The notes: a model not told the origin generated them from the sequence alone. A DNA stretch of 43,486 bases from JAAETI01 sp964195945 (GCA_964195945.1 CAXMRC010000181.1:1-43486); one strand, 5' to 3'; shown: positions 7,235 through 15,755, numbered from the stretch's first letter. A program made the numbers and translations.

Positions 7235-9064
7235 ATGGCAAGAGCGGTAGGTATCGATCTTGGTACAACCAATTCCGTAGTCGCAGTGCTCGACGGCAGC
7301 GACCCCCAGGTAATAGCCAACGCCGAGGGGCAGCGAACCACCCCATCGGTCGTGGCATTCGCCAAGAACGGCGATGTGCTGGTCGGCGAGCAAGCCAAGC
7401 GACAGGCAATCACCAACCCCGGCCGCACCGTGCGCTCGGTAAAACGCCACATGGGGACCGACTGGTCCGTCGACGTTGACGGCAAGGCATACACCTCACA
7501 AGAGATTTCTGCCCGCATCTTGATGAAACTCAAGCGCGATGCTGAGACATATCTGGGCGAGACCGTCACCGAGGCAGTCATCACCGTCCCCGCGTACTTC
7601 GGCGACGCCCAGCGTCAAGCAACCAAAGAAGCGGGCCAGATCGCCGGTCTTGAGGTTCTACGCATCGTCAACGAGCCAACAGCCGCATCACTTGCATATG
7701 GCATGGACAAAAACGACGACCATCTGATCCTCGTCTATGACCTCGGTGGTGGCACATTTGACGTATCCGTGCTGGAAATCGGCGAAGGCGTCTTCGAAGT
7801 CAAATCAACGAGCGGCGACACCACCCTGGGTGGCGACGATTGGGATGACCGAGTCATGGACTGGCTCGTCACCGAATTCAAGAACGATCACGGCGTCGAC
7901 CTATCGACCGATCCGATGGCACTCACCCGCCTGAAGGAAGCCGCTGAGAAGGCCAAGATCGAGTTGTCTTCCGTCTCGGAAACAGAGGTCAATCTCCCTT
8001 TTATCACAGCAACTGATGCTGGCCCGATTCACCTTCTCAAGACCCTGTCGCGGTCCGAGTTCCGCAAACTGACCGACGACCTGGCCGAGCGCACCCGCGC
8101 TCCCTTCCTGTCGGCGGTTAAGGATGCAGGCGTGACCATCGACGAGATCGCCCACGTCATCCTCGTCGGCGGATCGACCCGCATGCCCGCGGTGCAGGAA
8201 CTCGTCAAAGAACTCGCCGGCAAAGACCCCCACCAGGGAGTCAACCCCGATGAGGTGGTTGCCCTGGGTGCTGCCATTCAAGCCGGCGTCCTCAAAGGCG
8301 ACGTCAGCGGCATCCTCCTCCTCGATGTGACCCCCCTCACCCTCGGTGTTGAGACCGAAGGCGGTGTGTTCACCAAGATGATCGAGCGGAACACCACGAT
8401 CCCGACGCGTCGCAGCGAGATCTTCACAACTGCAGCGGACAACCAGCCCGAGGTCGAGATTCACGTTATGCAAGGCGAGCGAGCCATGGCATCTGACAAC
8501 AAGTCGCTTGGCCGTTTCAAGCTGCCAGGGATCGCTCCCGCGCCGCGTGGCCTCCCCCAAATCGAGGTCACATTCGATATCGACGCCAACGGCATCGTTT
8601 CTGTTTCGGCGAAGGATCTCGGAACAGGCAAGAGCCAGCAGGTCACCATTACTGGTGGCACCGCCCTTGCTCAGGATGAAATCGACCGTATGGTCGGTGA
8701 CGCCGAAGAGCACGCCAACGACGACACCGAACGGCGCGATCTCGCTGAGGCACGCAACCAAGCAGACCACACCGCCTATCAGACGGACAAGATGCTCGAG
8801 GAGCACGGCGACAAGTTGACCGACGATGAGAAAGCTCCCATCGCGGATAAGGTCGCTGAGTTGCGTAAGCTCCTCGCCGGCCAAGCCAGTTCCGAGGACC
8901 TCAACAGGGTCCGCGAAGAGGTTCTCAAAACATCGCAGGTACTCGGCCAGAAGATCTACGAAGCATCGGCGGCGGAGAGTGCAGAGAACGCTGCAGACGA
9001 TGCGGCGCCAGACGCCGATGAGGTCGTCGAGGCCGAGATCGTTGACGAAGGCGAAGAGGCATAG
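7235..9064 (+). CDS. dnaK: Molecular chaperone DnaK (Hsp70)
   Basis: A 609-aa Hsp70 ATPase that binds exposed hydrophobic peptides with its DnaJ and GrpE partners. The N-terminal nucleotide-binding domain shows VGIDLGTTNSVVAVL, VYDLGGGTFDVSVLEIG and ILVGGSTRMPAV. The substrate domain follows (LLLDVTPLTLGVETEGG), then a helical lid and an acidic Ala/Glu/Asp-rich tail. It lacks the extra insert typical of proteobacterial DnaK near the N-terminus, as expected for Gram-positive types. ATG 7235 lies behind GAGGAG with an 8-nt spacer; an upstream in-frame ATG at 7202 has no homology. First gene of dnaK-grpE-dnaJ-hspR, probably repressed by HspR under non-stress conditions. Confidence 0.98.
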   Translation: MARAVGIDLGTTNSVVAVLDGSDPQVIANAEGQRTTPSVVAFAKNGDVLVGEQAKRQAITNPGRTVRSVKRHMGTDWSVDVDGKAYTSQEISARILMKLKRDAETYLGETVTEAVITVPAYFGDAQRQATKEAGQIAGLEVLRIVNEPTAASLAYGMDKNDDHLILVYDLGGGTFDVSVLEIGEGVFEVKSTSGDTTLGGDDWDDRVMDWLVTEFKNDHGVDLSTDPMALTRLKEAAEKAKIELSSVSETEVNLPFITATDAGPIHLLKTLSRSEFRKLTDDLAERTRAPFLSAVKDAGVTIDEIAHVILVGGSTRMPAVQELVKELAGKDPHQGVNPDEVVALGAAIQAGVLKGDVSGILLLDVTPLTLGVETEGGVFTKMIERNTTIPTRRSEIFTTAADNQPEVEIHVMQGERAMASDNKSLGRFKLPGIAPAPRGLPQIEVTFDIDANGIVSVSAKDLGTGKSQQVTITGGTALAQDEIDRMVGDAEEHANDDTERRDLAEARNQADHTAYQTDKMLEEHGDKLTDDEKAPIADKVAELRKLLAGQASSEDLNRVREEVLKTSQVLGQKIYEASAAESAENAADDAAPDADEVVEAEIVDEGEEA

Positions 9065-9690
9065 TGAACAATCAGGTCAATCCGGGCGATGAATCCTCCG
9101 TGGACCTCACGGTCCCGGAGCTCGTCGACATCGACGACGAATCCATCGAGGTGCTCGACGCTGAGCCGGTGGAAGACGAAGTCGCAAGGACAGAGGTTAT
9201 CGAACTCCCCGAAGACCCGGCCGAAGCCGTGCCGGTGTTGCTGACAGCACTAGGGCAAGCCCAAGCCGATGCCTATGGGTATCTCGAATCTCTGCAGCGA
9301 GTTGCCGCCGAGTTTGACAACTTCCGCAAGAGATCGGCGCGTGAGCGCGACGACATCGTCGACCGGGCCGCGCAACGACTCATCGAGAGGTTGCTACCGA
9401 TGCTCGATGGGTTTGACGCGGCGCTCGGCTATCAACCACAGACCGAGGCTGAAGAGAAGATCCTGGCGGGGATGAAGGACACGCACCGGCTGATGATGGA
9501 GGCTCTTGCCGTCGATGGCTTCGAGCCGATCGCCGCGGCCGGAGTTCCCTTCGATCCAGCCGTACACGAGGCCGTAACCGGCCCGGGCGGCGACGGCGAC
9601 GGCGACCTCACCGTCAGCGAAATGCGTCGTGGCTACACGCTGCGCGGTCGGGTAATCAGAGCGGCGCTGGTCGCAGTGGAGCATGCTTGA
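9064..9690 (+). CDS. grpE: Nucleotide exchange factor GrpE
   Basis: A 208-aa GrpE that promotes ADP release from DnaK. After an acidic N-terminal region of about 60 residues comes the long helix (AQADAYGYLESLQRVAAEFDN, a coiled-coil dimerisation segment) and FRKRSARERDDIVDRAAQRL, then the beta domain with the family signature VPFDPAVHEAV and VSEMRRGYTLRGRVIRAALV. The GTG start at 9064 overlaps the dnaK stop by one base (TAGTG) and follows AGAGG, so translation is probably coupled. The N-terminal acidic extension is common in actinobacterial GrpE. Confidence 0.96.
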   Translation: MNNQVNPGDESSVDLTVPELVDIDDESIEVLDAEPVEDEVARTEVIELPEDPAEAVPVLLTALGQAQADAYGYLESLQRVAAEFDNFRKRSARERDDIVDRAAQRLIERLLPMLDGFDAALGYQPQTEAEEKILAGMKDTHRLMMEALAVDGFEPIAAAGVPFDPAVHEAVTGPGGDGDGDLTVSEMRRGYTLRGRVIRAALVAVEHA

Positions 9691-10601
9691 AGACAATGCG
9701 TAAAGAATGGCTTGAATCAGATTATTACGCCATTCTCGGCGTTGGCTCCGACGCGTCCGCCAAGGACATCAAACAGGCGTATCGCAAGCTTGCCCAGCAA
9801 TACCATCCCGACAAAACCGCTGGTGATCCTGCCGCAGAGAACCGATTCAAGGAAGCCAACGAGGCGTACGAGGTGCTTGGCGACCCGGAGACGCGCAAAG
9901 AGTACGACCATGCTCGCGAGATGGGTTACTTCGTCGGAGGTCCCGGTGGCGCCCAGCAGTACGTCCGCGTCGAGGACCTCATGGGCGGGGCCCGTGGCGG
10001 CTCTCCGTTTGACCTTCTGGGCGGTATCGGAGATCTGTTCGGCCGTCAGGGTGGAACTCGACCCCGCGGCGGCGATGACCTCACCGCTGAGATGAACCTG
10101 AGCTTCCACGATGCTATCTCTGGCACCACTCGCCAGCTCAACGTCAATGGCAACACGGTCAAAGTGAAGATACCGAAGGGAGTGTCCGACGGTGCCCGGA
10201 TTCGGGTGCGTGGCCGAGGCGGCCCCGGGCGTAGCGGCGGCACCGCGGGTGACTTGTACGTGACCGTCCGCGTGGCCGATCACCCGGTTTTCGGACGCAG
10301 TGGCAAAAACCTCACCATCGCTGTTCCCATTGCGTTCGTCGAAGCCGCCCTCGGTGCAGAAATCGATGTCCCGACCCTCGAAGGCAAGGTTCGCCTTCGC
10401 ATACCCGCAGGCACCCAGACCAGCAAGACTTTCCGAGTCCGCGACCGAGGGGTCGAGGATTCCAAGGGCAATCGAGGTGACCTACTGGTCACCGTATCGG
10501 TTACCGTTCCTGAGGAACTGACAGACGAGGGCAAGGAATTGCTCCAGCAATTCCGGTTGAAGAACCCTCATGACGATCCACGATCGCACCTGGGGGTGTG
10601 A
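9687..10601 (+). CDS. DnaJ-type co-chaperone lacking the zinc-finger domain (CbpA-like)
   Basis: A 304-aa J-domain protein stimulating DnaK ATPase. The J-domain at the N-terminus has DYYAILGV and the essential HPD (QYHPDKTAGD). A Gly-rich stretch (about 85-130) leads directly into the two C-terminal beta domains (for example VKIPKGVSDGARIRVRGRG and AALGAEIDVPTLEGKVRL). No CXXCXGXG repeats occur, so this is a class B / CbpA-like protein in the operon position of dnaJ. The start is either TTG 9687, overlapping the grpE stop with GGAG 5 nt upstream, or ATG 9696, which is nearer to usual DnaJ N-termini. A second, zinc-finger dnaJ may exist elsewhere in the genome. Confidence 0.93.
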   Translation: MKTMRKEWLESDYYAILGVGSDASAKDIKQAYRKLAQQYHPDKTAGDPAAENRFKEANEAYEVLGDPETRKEYDHAREMGYFVGGPGGAQQYVRVEDLMGGARGGSPFDLLGGIGDLFGRQGGTRPRGGDDLTAEMNLSFHDAISGTTRQLNVNGNTVKVKIPKGVSDGARIRVRGRGGPGRSGGTAGDLYVTVRVADHPVFGRSGKNLTIAVPIAFVEAALGAEIDVPTLEGKVRLRIPAGTQTSKTFRVRDRGVEDSKGNRGDLLVTVSVTVPEELTDEGKELLQQFRLKNPHDDPRSHLGV

Positions 10602-10603
10602 CC

Positions 10604-11008
10604 ATGACAAAGAGAAACAGCGCTGTCTACATAATCTCGGTGGCCGCCGAACTCGCAGGAGTTCACCCCCAGACGCTTCGCATCTACGAGCGCAAAGGGT
10701 TGATCGAGCCTTTCCGTACCCCGGGTGGAACCCGTCGCTACTCCGACGAAGATCTGGAGCGCCTCGGTCTAATCCAGGAATTGACCGCCGATGGCGTCAA
10801 CCTGGAGGGCGTGCGCCGCATCATGACACTGCAATCGGAGAACTCACGGCTACGCGCCCAGGTCGATCGACTCCGCCGCCTGCTTGGAGAGGCTCAGTCC
10901 CGAACCGGCACAGAGCCCCTGCGCGGTACTCCAGTCTTCAAGGTGAACGTGACTCGTCGTCGCAACCTGCCCGATATCGTCCGCAAAGGGCCATTCGGGC
11001 AGGCGTAG
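10604..11008 (+). CDS. hspR: HspR, MerR-family heat-shock repressor
   Basis: A 134-aa regulator of the MerR fold. The helix-turn-helix and wing are AAELAGVHPQTLRIYERKGL and TPGGTRRYSDEDLERL, the latter matching the RYS motif typical of HspR. A coiled region follows (LQSENSRLRAQVDRLRRLL). The C-terminus is basic with RRRNLP. HspR represses dnaK operons and often clpB in actinobacteria, with DnaK as co-repressor. The ATG at 10604 is chosen because GGGGG lies 7 nt upstream; a GTG two codons earlier would be too close to it. The start lies 3 nt after the dnaJ stop, in the expected last position of the operon. Confidence 0.95.
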   Translation: MTKRNSAVYIISVAAELAGVHPQTLRIYERKGLIEPFRTPGGTRRYSDEDLERLGLIQELTADGVNLEGVRRIMTLQSENSRLRAQVDRLRRLLGEAQSRTGTEPLRGTPVFKVNVTRRRNLPDIVRKGPFGQA

Positions 11009-11056
11009 CTCGGGTAGGCGCTGCGGAAGTTCGGGCCAAACCGTCAGAACGCGTCG

Positions 11057-11069
11057 TATGATCGACACA
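11057..11069 (+). promoter_or_regulatory. TATGAT box placed for a leaderless transcript
   Basis: TATGAT (11057-11062) lies 6 nt before the ATG at 11069, so the expected transcription start coincides with the A of the start codon. There is no Shine-Dalgarno sequence. Such leaderless genes are common in actinobacteria. Confidence 0.5.
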
Positions 11070-11464
11070 TGGCCCTATGGCAGCGTCCGCTTCTTCGACG
11101 CCCCATCATGTTTATCGCAGGACTGGGAGCGGCAGCCGGCGCCGGGTTGGTTTTCCAGCCGAATTGGCTGGACCTGTGCAACCGAATCAACTCACGCCCC
11201 TATGTAGGGATGAACGGCCAGATCCTGCGCGGCGACGAGTGCTCTCCGGTGAGTCCGATGACAATGAGTGGCAATTTCCTCATCGGTTTTGGCCTTTTCA
11301 TGCTGGTGATTGGCCCGATCATCTTCTCGCTGGCTCACGTTCTCCGCAACGGATACAACTGGGAGTCGACACGGGTTGAAACAGCGGTGTCGAACCTGCC
11401 GATGCTCGCCGGCGCCCTGTATATCGCCACGGGTGCCGGTCTGGCAATCGCAGGGACCGCCTGA
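11069..11464 (+). CDS. Small membrane protein of unknown function
   Basis: A 131-aa protein with three probable membrane helices (about residues 11-28 IMFIAGLGAAAGAGLVF, 66-90 FLIGFGLFMLVIGPIIFSL, and 109-128 MLAGALYIATGAGLAIAG). Between the first two helices a predicted extracytoplasmic loop carries two Cys (DLCNRI and DECSPV) that might form a disulfide. I do not recognise the family. It lies 60 nt after hspR but appears to have its own leaderless promoter. Its stop is 9 nt from the stop of the convergent gene at 11474. Confidence 0.65.
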   Translation: MALWQRPLLRRPIMFIAGLGAAAGAGLVFQPNWLDLCNRINSRPYVGMNGQILRGDECSPVSPMTMSGNFLIGFGLFMLVIGPIIFSLAHVLRNGYNWESTRVETAVSNLPMLAGALYIATGAGLAIAGTA

Positions 11465-11473
11465 GCGATTGGG

Positions 11474-12121
11474 TTAGGCGACGAAAGACTCGCCATCGGG
11501 TTGCTGGATTAGCAGAGCCGCCACCAGGGTCGGACGCGACGGCCACGCTTCTAAGGCGGCACGTACCTGCGCATTTGCCGCGGCCGCTCGCACTCCCCAA
11601 CCGATTTCGGCCGGAGCGGCGATGACAATCCCGAGCTCGGCACGGGGAATCAACACAGCTCCCTCGAGATCAAACCCATCCACCTCAATAACGGCAAGAC
11701 CGAGCTGTTCGCAACGCTCCACGATTTCGATGGCGGTGTCACGACCGAAGAACCCTTCGCCATCTTCAGAGCGGAACACGACCCGCGTGTCGAATTCGGT
11801 CGTCAACGCACGCGTGGCAGGATCTTCGTTGTCCCACTCACCGTCCGGGATGGTTTCGTTTAAGGCCTGCAGGTAATCGCCGCCTTCATCCTCTGGGAGT
11901 TGATCCAGCGGAGTGACAATCCGCGCGGCCAAGTCGAGCACCCGCATCAGATCGCCCATCTCGATGTCGTGGACGTCACCGACACCATCTGGGTAAATTT
12001 GGACGATCGATTCTTCTCCGTCCCAAAAGACCATGCCTACGAATTCGTCTTCGCGCCACAGTTCGACAACGGGTTCATCGAATTCCGGTCGTTCGGTTTC
12101 AACTATACGTAAAGGGAGCAT
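11474..12121 (-). CDS. Hypothetical protein, acidic, soluble
   Basis: A 215-aa protein with no signal peptide or membrane helix. The N-terminal 60 residues (RIVETERPEFDEPVVELWR, FVGMVFWDGEESIVQIYPD) look like a small beta domain. The middle is rich in Asp/Glu. The C-terminal third (GVRAAAANAQVRAALEAW) looks helical. The composition is strongly acidic, with no catalytic motif I can name. The gene is in the same direction as the EamA gene (stop 10 nt before it on the minus strand), so 14221-11474 could be one transcript. Unrecognised; no function is proposed. Confidence 0.65.
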   Translation of the reverse strand: MLPLRIVETERPEFDEPVVELWREDEFVGMVFWDGEESIVQIYPDGVGDVHDIEMGDLMRVLDLAARIVTPLDQLPEDEGGDYLQALNETIPDGEWDNEDPATRALTTEFDTRVVFRSEDGEGFFGRDTAIEIVERCEQLGLAVIEVDGFDLEGAVLIPRAELGIVIAAPAEIGWGVRAAAANAQVRAALEAWPSRPTLVAALLIQQPDGESFVA

Positions 12122-12131
12122 GACCAGGACG

Positions 12132-13091
12132 TTACCCGATGCGACGGTTCACACGAGATACGTTGCCAGATTCGGCGCGGGCACGGGCAGCAGCAGCCTT
12201 CGAATAGTGGACAAGGAGGATGCCACCGAGGACTACCACCGACCCGATGAAGCGCCCCACAGTGAGTGCCTCGCCCAGGATGATGAAAGCAAGAATTGGA
12301 ACCTCGACAACCTGGCCTGAAGCAACGATGCCGGCGTGCAACGCGTTGAGGGTCCGCATGGCATGGTGCCAGAGAGTGAAGGCAAGCGCGGTGTTTACCA
12401 CACCGAGGAAGAGGATCAGCAGAACGTCCATATGACCCAACTCGGGAAGAGGCTCCACGATCATCGCCACGATGAAGAGGCCGACACTGCCCAACGTCAT
12501 CGGGATGACTGTCGCATCGAGAGCTGAAATCTCACGGCTACGCATCACCAAGCGCTGCAGCAGATTCGATCCGCCGATACCAACCGCGGCGACAAGAGCG
12601 AGGAGGATGCCGAGCGCCTCATCGCCTCGCGGCACCGCCGGGTAGAACATAAAGACGCCAGCGATCACGATGCCGACCCCAAGCCACTCCCAGCGTGATG
12701 TTGCCTCTTTGAGAACAAGACCGGCCAAAAGTGCAAGGACCAGGGGTATCCCTGCCTGGAAGACGAAGTTGAACGTAACCGCCTCAACCAAATCCAACGA
12801 GACGAACTGAGCCGCAGGAACGATCCCGTACAGCAGCACCCCGAGCGCTACCAGCCATCGCCAAACCGACGCGGGGATGCTTGGCCCGTCAGAACCGACG
12901 GTCACCATTCTCCACACCAACAGAGTGAGCGCACCAACCACATATCGCAACGAAGCAAAAGTGAGGCGAGGAATGTCTTCGAGACCGATCTTGACCAGGA
13001 CTATCGCCACCGCCCACAAAAGCGAGGCAGCCACTGCGTAACCAACTGCCATGGCTACGGAAGGAGCGGCGGAGTCCTGTTGCTGGGTCAT
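12132..13091 (-). CDS. EamA/DMT-family transporter
   Basis: A 319-aa integral membrane protein with about ten hydrophobic helices in two halves, the hallmark of the EamA (DMT) drug/metabolite transporter family. Typical pieces are ASLLWAVAIVLVKIG with a following TFASLRYVVGAL in the first half, and FLGVVNTALAFTLWHHAMR with a GEALTVGRFIGSVVVLGG segment in the second. Substrates in this family range from amino acids to purines and cannot be read from sequence. The start codon overlaps the stop of the upstream salvage-enzyme gene (ATGA), so the two are translationally coupled. That makes a nucleoside, base or related metabolite a reasonable guess for the substrate, but no more. Confidence 0.85.
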   Translation of the reverse strand: MTQQQDSAAPSVAMAVGYAVAASLLWAVAIVLVKIGLEDIPRLTFASLRYVVGALTLLVWRMVTVGSDGPSIPASVWRWLVALGVLLYGIVPAAQFVSLDLVEAVTFNFVFQAGIPLVLALLAGLVLKEATSRWEWLGVGIVIAGVFMFYPAVPRGDEALGILLALVAAVGIGGSNLLQRLVMRSREISALDATVIPMTLGSVGLFIVAMIVEPLPELGHMDVLLILFLGVVNTALAFTLWHHAMRTLNALHAGIVASGQVVEVPILAFIILGEALTVGRFIGSVVVLGGILLVHYSKAAAARARAESGNVSRVNRRIG

Positions 13092-14221
13092 GAATTGATT
13101 CTGACTCCGGTCAGAGCCATGTTGATGCGCCGCATAGCCTCGGCCACATCTTCTGGCCTATTCACAAAGTCGAGTTCAACGGTATCGATCTCAACCAGCG
13201 GAATACGTGACTGAGTCGAAGCCCAATGCCCATAGCGGTCATAGATCAATCTGAGTAGCGAAGGGTCGATGGCGCTCTCGCCGAGACGATCCCTCTGCCT
13301 GATCCGCTCCACAGTTACCTCGAACGGTGCCGACAGATATACGACCAGGTCAGGGACCGGAGTCTGAACCATTAACCCCCGATAGAGCGTGACCAGTGTT
13401 TCAAGATCATTGTCGTCGTATGCGCCGTGGTCTCGCAGTGCCGGGGTAAAGACCTCACCATCCTCGCTGAGACACCGCTCTTGGACGATGGGCCCAGTGA
13501 TCAGCCTTGCCGACTGATGGTGCCGGGCGCGTTGACCGAGGTAGAACGTCTGCATGCGAAAGCTCAGATCAGAAAGGTTCGAGTAGGCATCCGCGAGGTA
13601 CGGATTCTCTGTTATCGGTTCCGGGAGGATCGTCCAATTGCCCACCCGCCCCATCAGCTCGATCAGCGTTGTCTTCCCAACCCCCAGGGGACCGGATATG
13701 ACGACGTAGGGGTTCTCGACCCTGCGCAGATCAACGGTGACAGCGCCGTCGCTGCTCGTGCGCAGGTCCACCACCGTGTGCTCTTCCTCCAGCAGGGCGC
13801 GCAGGCCGTCAAGATCGACGGCGACACGGTATTCGAGAACACCGTCGATCATCATGTTGACACCACTGGCACCGACGTTGTCACGGCCCGTCTGGAGACC
13901 AATGCACCGAATCCCATGGCTATAGGCGATGCCGGCCTCAACACAGGCACCCTCGTCGGCAGTGCGCCCATCCAATCGGAAGAGCAACACGTCGGAGCTC
14001 TTTATGGCGTCGAGATTCCGCTCGAATATTCGTTGTCGCGCTCGAGCCAGGGTCATTCCCTGCTTTGTGTAGTGCTCGAGAAGGCGAGCGTCGTCCTGGG
14101 GATGCGAGGTTTCGTAGCCGAGTTCATCGAGAACGGCTTTGACCTCCAGACTGAAGGCCGGCTCCGTCCGATCGGATGGTCCACCGGCGCAGTACGCCCG
14201 GAGACGACGGTTCCCTTCCAT
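13088..14221 (-). CDS. Fusion: nucleoside 2-deoxyribosyltransferase-like domain + deoxynucleoside kinase
   Basis: A 377-aa two-domain protein. Residues about 5-150 resemble nucleoside 2-deoxyribosyltransferase: LRAYCAGG at the start, then SSDVLLFRLDGR and ADEGACVEAG, whose Glu (about residue 95) is in the position of the catalytic nucleophile. Residues about 170-370 resemble deoxynucleoside kinases: P-loop GPLGVGKTTL (about 177-186), QERC at the place of the ERS/DRS motif (about 247), and an Arg-rich lid RIRQRDR (about 306). The first domain could exchange bases on deoxyribose or cleave dNMPs; the second would phosphorylate deoxynucleosides. ATG 14219-14221 is chosen; GTG at 14231-14233 is an alternative. 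The gene is coupled to the EamA gene downstream. Confidence 0.82.
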   Translation of the reverse strand: MEGNRRLRAYCAGGPSDRTEPAFSLEVKAVLDELGYETSHPQDDARLLEHYTKQGMTLARARQRIFERNLDAIKSSDVLLFRLDGRTADEGACVEAGIAYSHGIRCIGLQTGRDNVGASGVNMMIDGVLEYRVAVDLDGLRALLEEEHTVVDLRTSSDGAVTVDLRRVENPYVVISGPLGVGKTTLIELMGRVGNWTILPEPITENPYLADAYSNLSDLSFRMQTFYLGQRARHHQSARLITGPIVQERCLSEDGEVFTPALRDHGAYDDNDLETLVTLYRGLMVQTPVPDLVVYLSAPFEVTVERIRQRDRLGESAIDPSLLRLIYDRYGHWASTQSRIPLVEIDTVELDFVNRPEDVAEAMRRINMALTGVRINS

Positions 14222-14387
14222 AACTCTCACCACTTCTGTTGGCCCGCACCGGCCAAGGCAACTTCACAGAGAGTAGCCAATTCTGGGTCACTGACCGAAC
14301 CGGAATGTACCAGCCCCCGCAAACCGGCAATCGCGTCAGCGCTCAAGCCTGACTATGGGCACCGGCCTCATGATTATGGTGACGCTT

Positions 14388-15350
14388 ATGGCCATCGATA
14401 TCCTGCTTCTTCTTGCTCTCCCCGCATCCGGCAAATCTGAGCTGCGTCGGTACATGGAAACCTTGTCTCCGGATGCCTCGCTCGACGATCTTCACATCGG
14501 ACCGACGGTCCAACTCGATGACTACCCCTATGTACACATGATGCGCCGGATTGGTGAGGAAGTAAGGGAAGCTGGTGATACGCCGCTCTTCTTCCGTTCG
14601 AACGACGAGCCGTTCCTCGATCCGGGTGATTGGGCCACATTGACGCATCTTCTCAACGCTGACTTTGCGGAACTCGCCGATCCTCCCGACGAAATCGTCA
14701 CCGGCACGGCGGCGCAGTGGCTCTTCTCTCGGATCGATAACGCTCGCGGCCTCGCTGGTCTCCCAACAGCCATCGGCGGTCTCAAACCGATGACTCAGAA
14801 ACGGCTCTTCGGCGCGCTCGAGCACGAAGCACGCGAGTTCTTCGACAACAAGAAGGCAGCCATTCCTGGTGACCTAGCGGGGAAGACGGTCGTCATTGAG
14901 TTTGCCAGAGGCGGCCCGGAGGATTCGCAGTTACCGTTGCCGGTACCGTATGGATACCAACACGCCCTGTCGCAACTCAGTGACGAGATCCTGCGGCGTG
15001 CCGCCATCCTTTATGTCTGGGTGGAGCCTGAGGAGAGCAGACAGAAGAATCGTGACCGGGCGGTACCGGGACGAGATGGAGATGCGTCAATCTTGCACCA
15101 CGGAGTTCCCGAGGCCGTGATGCGCAATGACTATGGGACCGACGATCTGATGTGGCTATTGGCCCAAGGCGGTGGGAGTTTCGTCTTTGTCGAGAAGGGC
15201 CAAGATAGGTTCGCGATCCCGACTGGAGTGTTTGACAATCGGGCCGACCTGACTTCTTTCCTCCGCGCCGATTCGTCTGAGTGGTCTCACTACAAGACTC
15301 GGCAGCTGCATCGTGAGTTGGTCAACGCAACAGCGAATCTGCGGGCATGA
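14388..15350 (+). CDS. P-loop-like protein of unknown function
   Basis: A 320-aa soluble protein that begins with a hydrophobic beta strand and a Walker A-like loop (MAIDILLLLALPASGKSEL), where the first Gly of GxxxxGKS is replaced by Ala. Further on are DDLHIGPTVQLDDYPYVHMM, VVIEFARGG and VWVEPEESR, the last two resembling strands of a P-loop kinase core. I cannot assign it to a named family. A small-molecule kinase or phosphotransferase is possible. The ATG at 14388 is chosen because the P-loop strand starts there; in-frame ATGs at 14355, 14370 and 14376 are alternatives. It is divergent from the deoxynucleoside kinase fusion, so a link to nucleotide metabolism is suggested by position only. 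Confidence 0.65.
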   Translation: MAIDILLLLALPASGKSELRRYMETLSPDASLDDLHIGPTVQLDDYPYVHMMRRIGEEVREAGDTPLFFRSNDEPFLDPGDWATLTHLLNADFAELADPPDEIVTGTAAQWLFSRIDNARGLAGLPTAIGGLKPMTQKRLFGALEHEAREFFDNKKAAIPGDLAGKTVVIEFARGGPEDSQLPLPVPYGYQHALSQLSDEILRRAAILYVWVEPEESRQKNRDRAVPGRDGDASILHHGVPEAVMRNDYGTDDLMWLLAQGGGSFVFVEKGQDRFAIPTGVFDNRADLTSFLRADSSEWSHYKTRQLHRELVNATANLRA

Positions 15351-15360
15351 CCTCAGTCAA

Positions 15361-15645
15361 TTAGCCCTCGACCGACACTCCCCGCCAGAACGCCACATGG
15401 TCCTTGATATCGGCAGCCGCCGGCTTTGGCTCCGGGTAGTACCAGGCTGCCCCTGAATTTGTCTCGCCATCTACGACAACGTCGAAATAGCTGGCTTTCC
15501 CCTTCCACGGACACCGACTGTGCTTGGAGTTCTCCGCAAGGTACTGGGTTACGACGCTGTCTCTGGGAAAGTAGTGGTTTCCCTCTACAACGATCGTCTC
15601 ATCACTCTCGGCGATGACTACACCGTTCCATATTGCTCTGGCCAT
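15361..15645 (-). CDS. DUF427 domain protein
   Basis: A 94-aa protein covering one DUF427 domain: ARAIWNGVVIAESDETIVVEGN, YFPRDSV, the hallmark SRCPWKGKASYFDVVV and a closing AAWYYPEP. The invariant CPWKG is intact. No biochemical role is established for this widespread small family. The ATG is preceded by AGGAG with a 6-nt spacer. The gene converges on the P-loop gene, with stops 10 nt apart. Confidence 0.9.
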   Translation of the reverse strand: MARAIWNGVVIAESDETIVVEGNHYFPRDSVVTQYLAENSKHSRCPWKGKASYFDVVVDGETNSGAAWYYPEPKPAAADIKDHVAFWRGVSVEG

Positions 15646-15710
15646 TTGTTGCTCCTGTCGGCGTGCAGTGCTTCAACGACACTCACCAACCGATTCATTC
15701 CACAAAAGAA

Positions 15711-15735
15711 GTGACCCCCGACAAACGGGGGTCAC
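15711..15735 (-). terminator. Intrinsic terminator downstream of mscL
   Basis: A perfect 10-bp stem (GTGACCCCCG with CGGGGGTCAC) around a 5-nt loop begins 20 nt past the mscL stop on the minus strand. It is followed by TTCTTTTG, a short T-rich tail. This is a good Rho-independent terminator for mscL. Confidence 0.85.
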
Positions 15736-15755
15736 TGCAACGGGGTTGGCGGACA

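Noticed and set aside
7901..8884. 327-aa minus-strand frame antisense to dnaK
   Set aside because: Antisense open frames are common in dnaK genes because of codon use. There is no domain or start signal.
13427..14440. 337-aa plus-strand frame antisense to the salvage fusion
   Set aside because: No domain, and it overlaps a minus-strand gene with intact catalytic motifs.
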